Shown: positions 1-12,527 of the stretch, piece by piece
Layout of the letters: each line of letters starts with the position of its first letter
How positions within the stretch are numbered: position 1 is the stretch's first letter
DNA from: Carallia brachiata
Lineage: Eukaryota > Streptophyta > Magnoliopsida > Malpighiales > Rhizophoraceae
Reading direction: 5' to 3'
DNA length: 64,000 nucleotides
Assembly (NCBI GenBank): GCA_021464245.1
Contig: JADCRB010000104.1
Coordinates: forward strand, 1,426,001 to 1,490,000
Notes under the pieces: generated by a model
Seen by the model: only the letters and a program-made list of their open reading frames with translations
Database searches by the model: none
Told to the model about the DNA's origin: nothing
Made by a program: the position numbers and the translations under genes

Positions 1-1611
1 CTCAGTCGAGTATTATCCAGTGGATACCAACAAAGGTCTAAAAATTATTTATAGGTTTTGGGGCCATTGATTGTGTTTTTTTTTTCCCTTAAATTTTTTC
101 TTACGGTGTAACAGTGAGAATCCTCGGAAAATTATTTTCCTTTGTCAATTAATAGAAAAACAGAAAGCGTCAAATTTTTAAATAATGGCTTAAGTCTTTC
201 CTTTTTTTTTTTTTTAAGTTATAATATCTAAAAATTTATTGGATTCTAATTAATTTAATTCGAGTCGAGTTGACTCATTAAAGGAGACAAACATTTCTCA
301 GCACTTATTTTTTTTATATATAAAATTTAAATTCAAAATCTTATTTAAAAAAATTAAGTTTATCACCACTTAAATTAACAGCTTTTAGTATGACTTAATC
401 TTTTATTTTTTATTTATTTATTTTTTCCTGAAAGATGAGAATCTCATCTCAACATGCTCATGGGCCAGGCCCTGACCCAACTAAAATTGATCGGTCTTAT
501 AATCTAGGATGTTTCGGTTGTGGTTTCCGTAGACGAACTTCTCATTTATAAAATTGAAACTAAATTAAATATACGCAATATTATTATTATTTTTATAAGA
601 TAAGAAGTATATTTTTTATATTATATTAAGTTAAAAAAATAATATAAAATGTTAAATTATTAATTTTTTAAAAAATAATTAAATTATTAAATATTATTAA
701 ATAAATTACATAATATTGTGTATTGGAGAGAACGGTCCTATCAATTATCAGAACAATCATTTTGGTACAAGTACTTGCACTTTCCAAGCAAGTTCTCAAA
801 AGGCCCAATCAAGGCACAATCAGGCCATTCAATTGCAGAGACACTTTCCAAGAAATTTCTCCCCCAGGACCCACACCCTGTTTGGCCATTCCATAAGAAA
901 TGGAGGAAACTGAGTTTAAAACAATTTAATCAATGTATAAAACCTAGACAAAAACAAAGCAAGCATTAAGTAATTGTATTTCCCTTTTCCAAATTTCTCT
1001 TATATATATATACACACATATATATTATGCAACTGTTTCTACCTAATGCTGTCTGGGTTTGGTGTAAATAGTTGGAAGAATATAGACCAGCAGTTTCTTC
1101 TATTGTTTCCCAATGTCCCAAAAATGCGAGCGTGTGATAGAACCTTCTTTTTCTTCAGCTGAAATGGGTTAGAAAACAGCAATGGTTAATGGGTTAGGTG
1201 CGACTCACCCAAACTTATGGCCTTACCTAAGAAGTATTAGTTTTTTCTCTCCGTGTTTTTAGCAAAAGTGGTTAGGACTCCTCCACGAAATATCTTAATC
1301 TTCGGAAATGTTTGGAGTATGGACATTCGTATACATATTCGTGCACGTATAAATATAATAATTATTTTTTGTATTGTATTAACAAAAAAAAGTTTTTGAA
1401 GAAAAAATTATTTTGTAAAGAATTTTATATAGTGTTTATACTTGATATTTTAAAGTAATATTCATTTAAATCTATATTTTATTTTTTTATAAAAAAAATA
1501 TTAAAATGTTAAAATCACCTTAGTTCGGTGTACCACTGAACCTATTTGATCCCCCTATTCTTATTTTAATGTCTCAATTTTTTTTACCTTGCAATCTTTC
1601 TTATAACCACA

Positions 1612-1664
<53 letters not shown>

Positions 1665-2622
1665 TATATATATATATATTTTCTACCATTTTCCTTTGTT
1701 GATATTTTGCGTGTATGAGAATTGGCTCACGAGAAATTAGTAAAAAATGAAATGGAGGATTACTGCCTAAAAAGACTTATCTAAAAATTATATCTACCCA
1801 TTTGGCTAATTCGCAATACAATAGATTCTATTAGAGTCGTGTCTAAGCTTTCAAGAGCAGTATAATTTGAACTCATGGGCAAAAATCAATTTTATGCGTT
1901 CCTTTGGAATAATGCCAAAAAAAAATCTATGAATTAAAGTCGAAAAACCCTCTACTTTGTTCATTGTTATTAACGCTTTCTTAAACTAATAGGAGAAAAA
2001 TAACCAAATAAAATTTTATTTTTTTCGTTAATAAGCTTATTGAATTTTGAGTTACGTGATACCTTCCCTCATTTTTATAAATATTATACTAACTTTTTTA
2101 AAATTATAACTTAAAATCTACAATAACAATTTAAAGTCCTAACATTGTTTTAAGGCACAAATAAAATTTCCTTTCAACGTATCACAGTACATATAAATGC
2201 TAAATTTATAAACATACCATATCCAAATTTTGGGCTATTTAAATTCATCAAAATTTATCAACGGCATATAGCTTTTAATACACAAATTTTAATTAAAAAA
2301 AAGAAAATATTGGTGAGTAAAACATCAGTAGAATTAAGACCACAATAATATAAATTATTAAATAATTAATTTAAAAAAATTATTAAATATTATAAAATAA
2401 AATACATATTTATTTGTCTTATCTTATCTTTTATCTGCATAATTATGCTGAAAAAAATTAGTATCCGTGCATTATTCTTTTTCCAAAGTTTCCTTTCTCC
2501 TCGGAATATGGAAGGAGATCCTTTGCGAGAAAAGAATCAGAGTTAATATCTGACTGTGAGTACAACGTAAACGGGAAACTAGTGCTCTTGCTCTTGCTCT
2601 TGTTTGTGTCTGTCTGTCCGGG
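1..2622. other. AT-rich intergenic region, no gene recognised
   Basis: This stretch is dominated by A/T runs. Short ORFs at 716-969 lie in a slightly more GC-rich patch but resemble no family I know, and they overlap each other in different frames. A dispersed-repeat-like segment lies at about 205-400 (a similar copy is near 26060-26270). An AC microsatellite is listed separately. No promoter or RNA gene could be supported until the GME promoter at its right end. Confidence 0.6.
1609..1678. repeat. (AC)n-(TA)n compound microsatellite
   Basis: An almost perfect AC dinucleotide run of about 50 bases (1614-1662) passes directly into a TA run. It lies in non-coding DNA about 1 kb upstream of the GME promoter. 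It is a simple repeat likely to vary in length between individuals. Confidence 0.95.
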
Positions 2623-2675
2623 GCTCTTTCTCTCTCTTCTGTCTCTCTCTCTCTCTCTTCTGGGTCTATAAATAG
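2623..2675 (+). promoter_or_regulatory. GME core promoter: CT-rich tract and TATA box
   Basis: A pyrimidine-rich CT tract (about 2623-2659) is followed by a good TATA box, TATAAATAG, at 2667-2675. Transcription would start near 2700. The likely first non-coding exon ends at 2815 before a GT donor, and a roughly 0.9 kb leader intron runs to the AG at 3722-3723, one base before the start codon. The TATA box is seen directly; the transcription start and leader intron are inferred from splice signals. Confidence 0.6.
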
Positions 2676-3724
2676 CATAGCACAAGTCATTAACATTACA
2701 GCCTACCGAATCATACCCTTAATTTTCTTTTCCTCAAACCCTCTTCTCTCCCTGCATTGCATTGTCTTCTTATCTGTTCTCATATCTTTGGACACTCAAT
2801 TTCCAGTCTTTGAAGGTAAAAATCTCAGCTTTGCACTTTTGGGTTCCACAGTCTCTCTCAAGATTCTCTTTCTCTTCTTTTGTTTTATTTGTGATTAATA
2901 TGCACGTTTTTGTTGTTAAAACTTATTTCGTTTGTCGTGTGTTCGATTTAAAATTCAAGGTTGTTTGTGTTGGCAATATTTTGTTTTCTTTTTGGTCATT
3001 GATTACTATCTTTGGTGTTCTGTTCAAAAGTACATTCTTTTCTTTGTTGGGGAAAGCAAGTACATGCTTTTGTATTCTAATGAAAAGCGTTCATATGATT
3101 TGCAATGAAGCTTTGAATTGACAGTTTCTTTTTTTTTTTTTTTAATTTGTAGTTTGCCTCCCTTTCTAGTTATTTTGATTGAGATTGGGTCATGGGTCTC
3201 GGGTATACATCCTTTTCTAGCCTTTCCCCTCGCTTTCTCAGTTTGTTAATGATGTTGTGCACTTTCTGACCCATGAAAGCTAGGATTGGTTTGCTAGGAA
3301 TGCCTTATTTGTTGTGGCGGGTCTCAGTTTTGACCCTCTTCACTTTTTCCAAAACTTGCCATTTTCCCATTAACATTGACCATGTCCTAACAATTTGAGG
3401 TGGGATTTTAGTTGTTTAATTGTACAAGTTTCTTTTCTTCTTGTAGAGTTCTTGTCCTTACGGTACCTTGGAATTTGAAGTGTAGCTATTGTGTAGGAAA
3501 TTTTGTAAATGAGCATTGTCATGATTTTTTCTTTCTTTCCATTCTCTGCAGAATGGATTTTACTTTAATGGACGTTTTTAGTTTTTGGGTTTGCAATGCC
3601 TGGCATGGCATATTTTCTTGTGAAGCATGTGATGGTGGACCTGCCATCATGGGTTATGTTTTTAACAACTTTTAATTGTCCTTGGAAGTTGGAACTTAAT
3701 CTCCTAACATTTGAGTCATGCAGG

Positions 3725-5453
3725 ATGGGAAGCAGTGATGGAACCAGCTATGGGGCTTACACCTATGATGAGCTCGAGCGGGAACCTTATTGGCCAACTG
3801 AAAAGCTCCGAATTTCCATTACTGGGGCTGGAGGTTTTATCGCCTCTCACATTGCTCGCCGTTTGAAGAGTGAAGGCCATTACATTATTGCTTCTGATTG
3901 GAAGAAGAATGAGCATATGACAGAAGACATGTTCTGTCATGAATTCCATCTTGTTGATCTGAGGGTCATGGATAATTGCTTGAAGGTTACAAAGGGTGCA
4001 GACCACGTGTTCAACCTTGCCGCTGATATGGGTGGGATGGGCTTTATTCAGTCTAACCACTCTGTCATTATGTATAACAACACAATGATCAGCTTCAACA
4101 TGCTTGAAGCGTCCAGAGTCAATGGTGTTAAAAGGTGAGTCCTTGGAGATTGATCATCAATTTTGTGAAGTTCTATTTGATTTGAAGTTGCATTTTGGTA
4201 ATGTATGCTGTAAAATTCTAAAATTTGTGTCCTGCAGGTTCTTCTATGCCTCTAGTGCTTGTATTTACCCTGAATTCAAGCAGCTGGACACAAATGTGAG
4301 CTTAAAGGAGTCTGATGCTTGGCCTGCTGAGGTTGGTTGCTGTTGGTGGTTAAGCACAAAGCAAATTACCCTCTTTTTAATCCTTTTCAATTAGACTTGT
4401 TATGAATCAATGGATTACTGTGACTTGTTTATAATAGAGAGATAATGAGTGTTATCCATGAAATTGTGAATTAGCCTCAAGATGCTTATGGCCTGGAGAA
4501 GCTAGCAACAGAAGAGCTGTGCAAGCATTACACCAAGGATTTTGGAATTGAATGCCGTATTGGAAGGTTCCACAACATTTACGGTCCTTTTGGGACATGG
4601 AAAGGTGGGCTTTCAATAGTTAGTTGCAGAAAGTGCATACTTTCATTGAGTCTTGGATTTTACAAGTTTTTTGCTTATTAAGATAGCCTGATTTGTTGTT
4701 TCTTTAAACAGGTGGCAGGGAGAAGGCACCTGCTGCTTTCTGTAGAAAGGCCCTCACTTCTACTGATAAATTTGAGATGTGGGGAGATGGAAAACAAACC
4801 AGATCCTTTACCTTTATTGATGAATGCGTTGAAGGTGTACTTAGGTAGGCACTTTTTACGCATTTTGTGCACGTTGAGATGTTTGGGTTTTTGGTCATTT
4901 TCAAAATTATTAATTATCATCCTGGAAAAAGGGATTTGCGTTGAAACATTACGATGTTTTTCTTTTTTCCTTTTTGGGCAGATTGACAAAGTCTGACTTC
5001 CGAGAGCCCGTGAACATTGGAAGTGATGAGATGGTTAGCATGAATGAGATGGCTGAGATTGTTCTCAGCTTTGAGAACAAGAAGCTCCTTATCCATCACA
5101 TTCCAGGCCCTGAAGGAGTTCGTGGTCGCAATTCTGACAACATGTTAATCATGGAAAAACTTGGTTGGGCTCCTACAATGAAGCTGAAGGTACTTACGTA
5201 ACAGGATCTGCCTTTGGGATGAGACCTCTTTTGTTGCTCATGCATTTCTACTGGCTTGCTTCTTTATGAATACTGAGACTGAGTTATTCCATTGCAGGAT
5301 GGGCTGAGAATAACATACTTCTGGATCAAGGAACAAATTGAGAAAGAGAAGGCTCAAGGACTTGATATTTCCGTTTATGGATCATCTAAAGTGGTGGGAA
5401 CTCAAGCGCCAGTTCAATTGGGCTCTCTACGCGCTGCAGATGGCAAAGAATGA
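3725..5453 (+). CDS. GME: GDP-D-mannose 3',5'-epimerase
   Basis: Six coding exons (3725-4134, 4238-4331, 4475-4604, 4712-4844, 4982-5189, 5298-5453) sum to 1131 nt, giving 376 residues, the usual length. The enzyme converts GDP-D-mannose to GDP-L-galactose (and GDP-L-gulose), the committed step toward vitamin C and a source of L-galactose for cell-wall polymers; it is cytosolic. It is an extended short-chain dehydrogenase/epimerase. The NAD-binding GAGGFIASH is at 34-42, the catalytic SSACIYPEF at 142-150 (Ser143, Cys145), and the YGLEK Tyr/Lys pair at about 173-177. The C-terminus ends GSLRAADGKE as in plant GMEs. The ATG lies one base after a splice acceptor, so the leader is spliced. The next gene, an EF-hand protein, is convergent. 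Nothing looks broken. Identification is near certain from family knowledge of the sequence. Confidence 0.97.
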
Positions 5454-5786
5454 CGTAACTGAAGCTTCAAGAATCCATTTTTCTGTTATGATATTGGTAT
5501 GGTATTGCAGTGAGGGAAATATCCATGGTTGTGGAGGTGATAGGAAGGCAAGGTGTAGGTACGAGCCACCGATGGAATGAATTAATGTCTTGGTTCCTAG
5601 CTTGATTCATGTTAGTTCAAGTTTGGGAAGCTTAGTTACCTCCCATTTTATCAAGTCTACCACCTGGTCTGGTATTATGCTATAGTTATAATAACCTTTG
5701 TATTTCCCTGATGGGCCATTTAGCATTCGCGATTATTAAATTATATGTGGAATTTTGTGACCTTTCCTGTGATATGAGTAGTGAGC

Positions 5787-5915
5787 AATAACTAAGGTGG
5801 TTGGAGGCAGTGACCTCCAATTGAGGGATATGGGGTTAGAACCTCAATCAATCTCTCATTTCGATGCTTCAATAGATTTGGTTAGCAGTTCCAAAGGACA
5901 AAAAAAAAGAAGAAA
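5787..5915 (+). mobile_element. Possible tRNA-derived SINE remnant
   Basis: A segment of about 129 bp begins with an A-box-like AACTAAGGTGGTTGG, has a B-box-like GGTTAGAACCTC about 40 bases on, and ends in an A-rich tail. It is flanked by near-identical 9-bp direct repeats, GTAGTGAGC (5778-5786) and GTATTGAGC (5916-5924), which fit a target-site duplication. It lies about 330 bp beyond the GME stop codon, at or past the 3' end of the transcript. The assignment rests on these weak boxes plus the flanking repeats. Confidence 0.4.
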
Positions 5916-5924
5916 GTATTGAGC

Positions 5925-7700
5925 TTGGTTGTTGTTTATGGAATGGTTATACCATCAACTGGGATGTGAGAGCCTGGATTGAGAAGCGTTAGCCATGTTT
6001 TCATTCTGTATTTGGAAGGTATAACGGTGGCTATATAATAAACATTGTGGTTATTAATGGTCGACCATTTAGTCCTACTTGTGGGGCCTTTGATGATGAC
6101 AAATTACCATAAAACATAATCAAAATTGTGTTAAATTAATAGGTCTTCTTTGAAAATGGCCTTTTTGTTCAATTTCTTAGTGATGCAATGGTTACTCCTT
6201 TCACAATATCTGAAGCCACAAGATTGCTTGTATCTCTCTAACTATTCTTTTTGTATCTTTTGATTGCTTGTTTGAGTTTACTTAACAAGTTAGCTGGGCC
6301 AGTAGTAATTACAATTGAGATTATCATACGTTTTGTTCGTTTGGTTTACCAATTTGCATAAATTAATCGCCAAATCTTTCCTCATTAGCTGGATTGTGTA
6401 GAATATGATCGATGACCAACTTTTAATCATACTTAATTTTGAGTGACATTATGGCTAGCCAAGTGGATCAAATTTGCTAACACTAATTAACGTGACTGAT
6501 TCATACCACTCCAACTTTAGGATAACAGTAAAGTTATTCTATTATAATATATAATTCATAAGTTCATTTTGTGGAAATAGTTTTTTGTGAAAAAAAAAAA
6601 ATGGATAAAGTTAGCAATCCTTATGATTTCTAAAAGAACCCTGAGTCTCCCACCAACTATTAACACCAAATAATAAAAATAAACACCAATTAATTATTGT
6701 GCTGCTTAGCTTGCCTAAAAAATGAAATAAAAAACTTACATGACCGATTCTAGACAGCGAAAGATGATAGCATGGGCGACCTTTGTCAATTGACTTTTGG
6801 ATTTGGTGGTTCAAGTAATGGAGAACTGGATGATACCCAACGTGGATAATTTGGAGGGGCTAAGGGTTCACAAGTAACATCTGAAGGCCATAAATAGCAG
6901 TCAAAAATATGAATTCACGGACCATTGCCCTTCCCAACGAGCACCTGGCCACCAGCATAGCTAGCAATCAGTAATACACGATATAGTATAATATAGTATA
7001 GAATAGGCTAATTTTGTTTTTTTTTTTTTTTTGGCGTATAGGCTAATTTTGTTCTATTATAAGTAAAAAACAATAAAATTAACTTATCCTATATTATCCA
7101 ACACTATAGCAATGTACTAAATGTACCCTAAGGGTACAGTTAGTTAAAGAAGAGGAAGGGCTTTAAGTGGGTCTGTTTCGAAGCAAGACCCACCATTCCT
7201 TTAACCATGTTTAGACCTGGCTTTGAGAGCCATTACCCGTTCAACTGCAAAATGGGCCAATACGAATGAATTTTATGGTCCGTCCAACAGGTTTAACCAT
7301 CTTTGATAGATAATGGATTCTGAGATTCTGACCCTGTCCAGCCTGCAGCCCAACAGAGATGATCAACCCACATGTCTTGGGAACAAAGTCATCGTTCAGA
7401 TTAATCAACTGACTCTATATCTAAAGAGAACTTAGACACAAGTAAATTAATTGGAAACAATGACTTTTGATTGAGAGATCTAAAATTTAAATATTAAATT
7501 CTTCTCTTATCGTCCTCATCTTCTAACCGTTGGACTACCAACCCCCAACCGCTGCACTACAAACTCCAAATGACAAAAAAAAACAAAACTGTGGAGGCGA
7601 ACTGTATGCCAAGAGGCAAATACTCATCTGTACTAAGTTCTTGGATTTTTTCAGCAAGGACAGAAAGGACCTCAAAAAGGGCTAGTTTAATCACATTGTA
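5925..7700. other. Intergenic region between convergent GME and EF-hand genes
   Basis: No coding exon was recognised. A short local repeat (TAGGCTAATTTTGTT twice, 7005-7050) surrounds a poly-T run. The ORF at 6611-6814 on the minus strand has no recognisable content. Confidence 0.6.
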
Positions 7701-7906
7701 AGTATGTTGCAGACAGGCAACTGTACCCCAGGTAATACATAGGACCAGTGTCCATTTTGTTCAGCGTAACCAATATTCATGTCTGATGAACTTTCGATTG
7801 GGACCTATACGTATTCAAATTCAACACAACGATAATGTAATACTCTGCACAAACAATCACCACCTCCACCAACAACGGTGAACAAGATCAACATCTTGTG
7901 TTTCCC

Positions 7907-10616
7907 TCAAATATCCAGATCACAGTAGACCGGATTAGCCTCGAGTTGCTCTGCAAATTTCACGAGGATTTCCTTCACTAGTTTCCGACATTCATGTTCC
8001 TCTTCTGTGGGAGGATTTGCAGCCTCCACATCATGAAATACTGCATCATAAAGAAGACCTACAGCTTCATTGGCTTGTGATGGAGGCAAGCCAAGCTCCT
8101 TTCCATTTTCCTCCAGGAAATTCCTGATTTTCTCTAAACTACTTTGGTCATTCTTCTTACTGCAAATCTCCTCCACTATCTGCCCAGTGCTACTGTTCAA
8201 TTGCTTCTCATCAGCCAAAATCTGCGTTGGCAATATGTAGAGGTCAGAAGATTTAAGCATTTAGGGCAATCAATATTTTTAAAAAAGGCAATTTGTTTCT
8301 CCTGGATGTCAGTGACTGTTATCAAGCTTATCAATTAGTACATATCAAGCCAATAAAGTCATTGTGAAAACATTAGCTGCTTTCTTTCCCAATTACTGTA
8401 ACCAGAACAGCCATGTGTGGACCTGATTTATTTTTTACCAATTTCTCCATTCAAAATCCAAGTTCTGATATATTTTGACTTTTATTTCTATGAAAATTTG
8501 CAAACTTGTTGAGCAGTCCAACAGATAAATGGTACAGCAACCTATTTCACGTTTCCAAACAATTGAGCTTCCCACTGACATATCTTTCCTTTCTTTGACA
8601 AAAATTCACAGTACATGCAGCAACCCCCTGCCGAGCTGAATCTGCTAAATGCTAATCATAAGCGGCTTTTAAGCATTGCCTTCTGTAATCAGGTGACATT
8701 GTGTCCGAGTATTTTAAATGTTATCTAAAATTTCTATAGTCATTATGAACATTGCAAAGCCAGGACCGTCAGCAATATCCTAATGTCCCTACTATGCTGA
8801 AAATGTTAGACTTGCAGTAGAATTTTACTTCCTTTTCGTGTTACTTTTCTCGTTGCATTCAATTTTAAGTTTAGTTCCTTAAAAACCAAAATTCTACGCA
8901 ATAATTGTCACTTTTTAAACAGATTAATTCACGAGGGTAATCAGGATAGCAATACAGATAATATTCACAAAATCAAACAAACACCAAAATTATGAGGAAA
9001 AAAGGCTTATTGCTTTCTAAGGCAAAAGGTAACAGAAATAAACAGCTATGCAGATGCAGACCAGCATTTGAGAGGAATTTAACATCAAGGATAAAAATAC
9101 TTGCAATCTCTTACCTTTCTTAACTTAGAACCATTAACTACTTTCACATTACGGATGATAGCAACATTCTTTACGGCTAAAGAATCTGCAACATCTTGTA
9201 GAATAGCCTGAAGTAGCTCAGCAAATTGTGATTGGCCCAACTCTTCTTTTGCGTCTGCTCCATGTTTCTTTAAGATGTCATTTAGCAAGGGAAATTCTGA
9301 TCAATCAAATTACAGTAAGTTACATGAAATGTAAATATTCACAAAATAAAACAAGTGGCATCCGCAATCAATAGATTGTAGAAACCAGTTGTGGGGATTA
9401 GACTAATTGTGGCTGTTCCCAATCTCAGAATCAATCCAAGCATACAAAGGCAATCAACAACAATGAGATTCAAGATTTATCAGTTTCATCATCTATTTCG
9501 AATGCCTGAATATAAACATAGTCTGACTTTCATCTCCATCGCCCATTCCAACATAAGAAATATTTGTGAAATGCAAAATTTCCTTGAAACATGGCCACAA
9601 TATAAGACCTCTTAAGAAATTTCAAGTGGCGTACGTTCAGATGGCACAGCAAATTAATTGATAGACTTATGCTTGCCTAGCACATTCCAAACAAGAAACA
9701 TAAATCCATCAATCAAGAATACAGCGCCATTGGACAGATGAATTTATTTTACCAATGCACCTCAAACTCGAAAGAATTATGATCATCAGTCGGAGTGAAT
9801 AAAGGGGATTACAACTCCCATGCCGTGAGACCTAGAGAAGGGTTAGATATATATGCAGTCATACTCTGAATCCAAGTGAATAAGGCGGAGAATTAGAGTA
9901 TCTACCAGACCAGAAACAGAATCAAGGACTAAAATCTCTGATTAACATAACTTGTTGACCCAAAAAAGAACAAATCACACAACAAAAAAGATTCAAGAAA
10001 CAAATGCAAACCTTCAAAAGGAGGGGTACCCATTTCAACTCCCATTTGAACAAGTGCATTCCTAATCTCAATCTTGCTGATCTTTCCCTTGTCATCCGCA
10101 TCCAACTCAGTGAACAGGCTCTCCGCTAACATGGCAAAATCATCTTCGTCCTCCAAATACAGCCGCAGCGTGTTCCCATCCAAAATCGAAACCACTAATG
10201 GATTATCTAAACACAACAACATAACCCCACAAACCATAAAAAACAGATCTTTTGATATTTCAACTAAAAAAGATCAAAAATTCAACACAAACAAAGCAAA
10301 ATGCAATAACATTGCTCGTACCCTTAAGTTCGTCGGCGATGGCGGTGAGGTAAGCGTTGAGCTTGTCGGCTGCTGCTTCCTTGGAGAGCTCTGTTTGCCG
10401 GAAAGTGACGTCATCGTCGACGTTGATGCGTTTGAGAGCGGATGACTTGAGAGGTTGAGGCAGGGAGAGGCCGAAGAGAGACTCTGAGGCTTTGGACTCA
10501 GCCAGATGGAGGACCTGAGCTCCGGTGAAAGAAATGTCGTCGTCGGAGTCCGGCAGAGCCACGTGGAGCGATCTCAGATGGTTTCCGTCCAGGACCGTCA
10601 CTGCTGTGTCCGACAT
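7907..10616 (-). CDS. EF-hand calcium-binding family protein
   Basis: Four exons on the minus strand (10616-10322, 10206-10012, 9296-9115, 8221-7907) sum to 987 nt, giving 328 residues; all junctions are GT-AG and keep frame. One clear EF-hand loop, DADDKGKISKIE, is at 134-145, with an acidic helix before it. The motif LDGN-x-LR is present twice (residues 9-15 and 107-113), suggesting an internal duplication flanking the first exon junction. The C-terminal half is acidic and helical with no second canonical loop. There is no signal peptide or membrane segment, so it is probably cytosolic or nuclear. It belongs to a plant family of uncharacterised EF-hand proteins; I recall an Arabidopsis member next to GME (At5g28830), which would match this neighbourhood. 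An in-frame ATG at 10727 would add 37 residues read through a GA repeat; I prefer 10616 because it follows the repeat-bearing leader and has a good context. Confidence 0.85.
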
Positions 10617-10619
10617 TTT

Positions 10620-10620
<1 letters not shown>

Positions 10621-10659
<39 letters not shown>
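10621..10659. repeat. (GA)n microsatellite in EF-hand gene leader
   Basis: A GA dinucleotide run of about 38 bases lies just upstream of the minus-strand start codon at 10616, so it reads as CT repeats in the transcript leader. It is in frame with an upstream ATG at 10727 and would encode a Leu-Ser repeat if that ATG were used. Confidence 0.95.
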
Positions 10660-10661
<2 letters not shown>

Positions 10662-10727
10662 CAAACAATGAAGTAGATTGTAACTGGTCTTGGACTCAGA
10701 CAATGGTTTAGGTCTTAGAGGTGCCAT

Positions 10728-12527
10728 GTTTTATAGGTTTTTTTTTTTAAAAAAAAAATTGTTTTATTTTATTTTAATACCTTGATGTTTCTTGAATCTC
10801 GAATTTGCCATTCAAAGTATTTCATTCTTTTTTTTTCATAATCAAAACTATTGTATCACTTAAACAACTCTTCGTAAAATATGAATAAAGTTTTTATACT
10901 ATTGTTTTAAAAATATCATAGAATGTAGAAGACTCGTACACTAAAATATCTTTTAACAATATTATTGTTGTTAAAAGTTGTGTGCATGTACACAAAATAA
11001 TATTAAAATTTGAACCCAAATTTAGTCTATAGCTAAATTCTTTTTCTACACCTGAAGGATTGTGCATGAAAAAGGATAACATATTTCACGAAATAAACCA
11101 AATTATGAAATAGGATAGCTTATAACTAATAATGATGTTTATATAGACACGAAATTTATTTACAAAATAATATTTAAAATTGAATAAAAAATGCATTTAC
11201 CATTGGAGTTAACACTATTTTCTTTAAAAGTAAAATTAATGCCTTCAAGTCCATTCAACAAAATGTAAGTGTGTATACAGTCTATCTAACAATTTAATAA
11301 TTTATGTTAACTGTACGAAATTTAGTTTAGATTTTCAACTAAAGTGGTACAATGTTAGTGGGCCAGATGTAATTCGACGGGGGAGCAGGGGCAACTTTGT
11401 AAAGGAAATGAAGATGGAAATTTCAGATTTGGTAGGACCAGAGTTTCCTCGTCGGTGGGGACTGGGGACACCAAATTTCTGGTTGCTGCCGTATTTCCCG
11501 TGTCTACGCGTACCCGGCGGCTTGCGTCCATGCTGGTCCATTAAATTTTTCGCATTAATTTAGTGGAAATAGTGGGGTCGGGACATTCATCTAAACACAA
11601 ATAATTATAACACATAATTATAAATTTTACATGTTTTCTTTCATAATTATTAATAATTATAATTATATAAAACGAGTTCATGTTAAAGTCATGTTAATTT
11701 TTTGTGTTTCCATTATAAATTTTTAATTTTATTTTGCTTTGTACTTTAGTTTGTTTATCCCTTTTCTAAGTATTTGACCTTATTATTATTTTTTCTTTTG
11801 CAAAGACCTTATTGTTAGTTGGCACTTAATTTTTATTCTTGTTATTTTTAATTAATGAAACGGACTTTTTTTTTTTTTTTTTGTGCTTGCATGATAAGGA
11901 TCTGACATAGTATTAACTTCGTCGAGAAGAATAGAAGTTCAACGTGCATATTTAATTTTTGCTTAATCTAAAAGTTAGTTTAATTAATTAATGCGTGGGT
12001 AAGTATGTTTCTTATTTGGTTGATCTAAATTGAATTCTTCAACTCCACTTAGAAGTTGCAAGTACTGTTTATAAATTATGTTGTTCTTGGATACTATGCC
12101 TGGATCCGAATTAAAATTGGACTTGGTACGAGGATATAAAGTCGACAAATAAACGTTTTATGGATGAAATGCTTCTAATTCGTTCCAACACATATTTACA
12201 TATTGCATGATTGTAACTTTGATTTGGAAAATTCTAGTCTTTCAATGCATAATGAGAACATCCAACATTCATAATAAGATGATGCAGATTCATAATAATA
12301 AACTCTGAACAAGAATTTAGCGACATTTCCCTTTTGCAAGAAATGCTACACATTTAGAAAAGTTATTTAAAAAAAAAAGTAATGGTAACAAATATATATA
12401 AATCATCTAATACACTCTATTTTTTGCTAAAAATATATCTCATATTCGACTCCAAAACCCCATTATTATCGTTAAAGTATAAATTCCTATATTACTAAAG
12501 TATAAAAATCTAACATAATTTGTAGTG
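10728..12527. other. Intergenic region, EF-hand gene promoter side
   Basis: This is mostly AT-rich. A more GC-rich patch at about 11340-11545 carries a 68-residue minus-strand ORF without recognisable content. No gene, RNA or element could be supported. Confidence 0.55.

Noticed and set aside
718..969. Overlapping ORFs of 65 and 83 codons near the left edge
   Set aside because: They overlap in different frames, lack promoter or splice support, and have no recognisable protein features.
1614..1662. Repeated units as a CRISPR-like array or telomeric repeat
   Set aside because: It is a plain AC microsatellite; CRISPR arrays do not occur in plant nuclear DNA and no telomere-type repeat was seen.
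10260..10727. 155-codon ORF with a Leu-Ser repeat as a longer EF-hand gene start
   Set aside because: The extension translates a GA microsatellite; the downstream ATG at 10616 has good context and yields a plausible protein.
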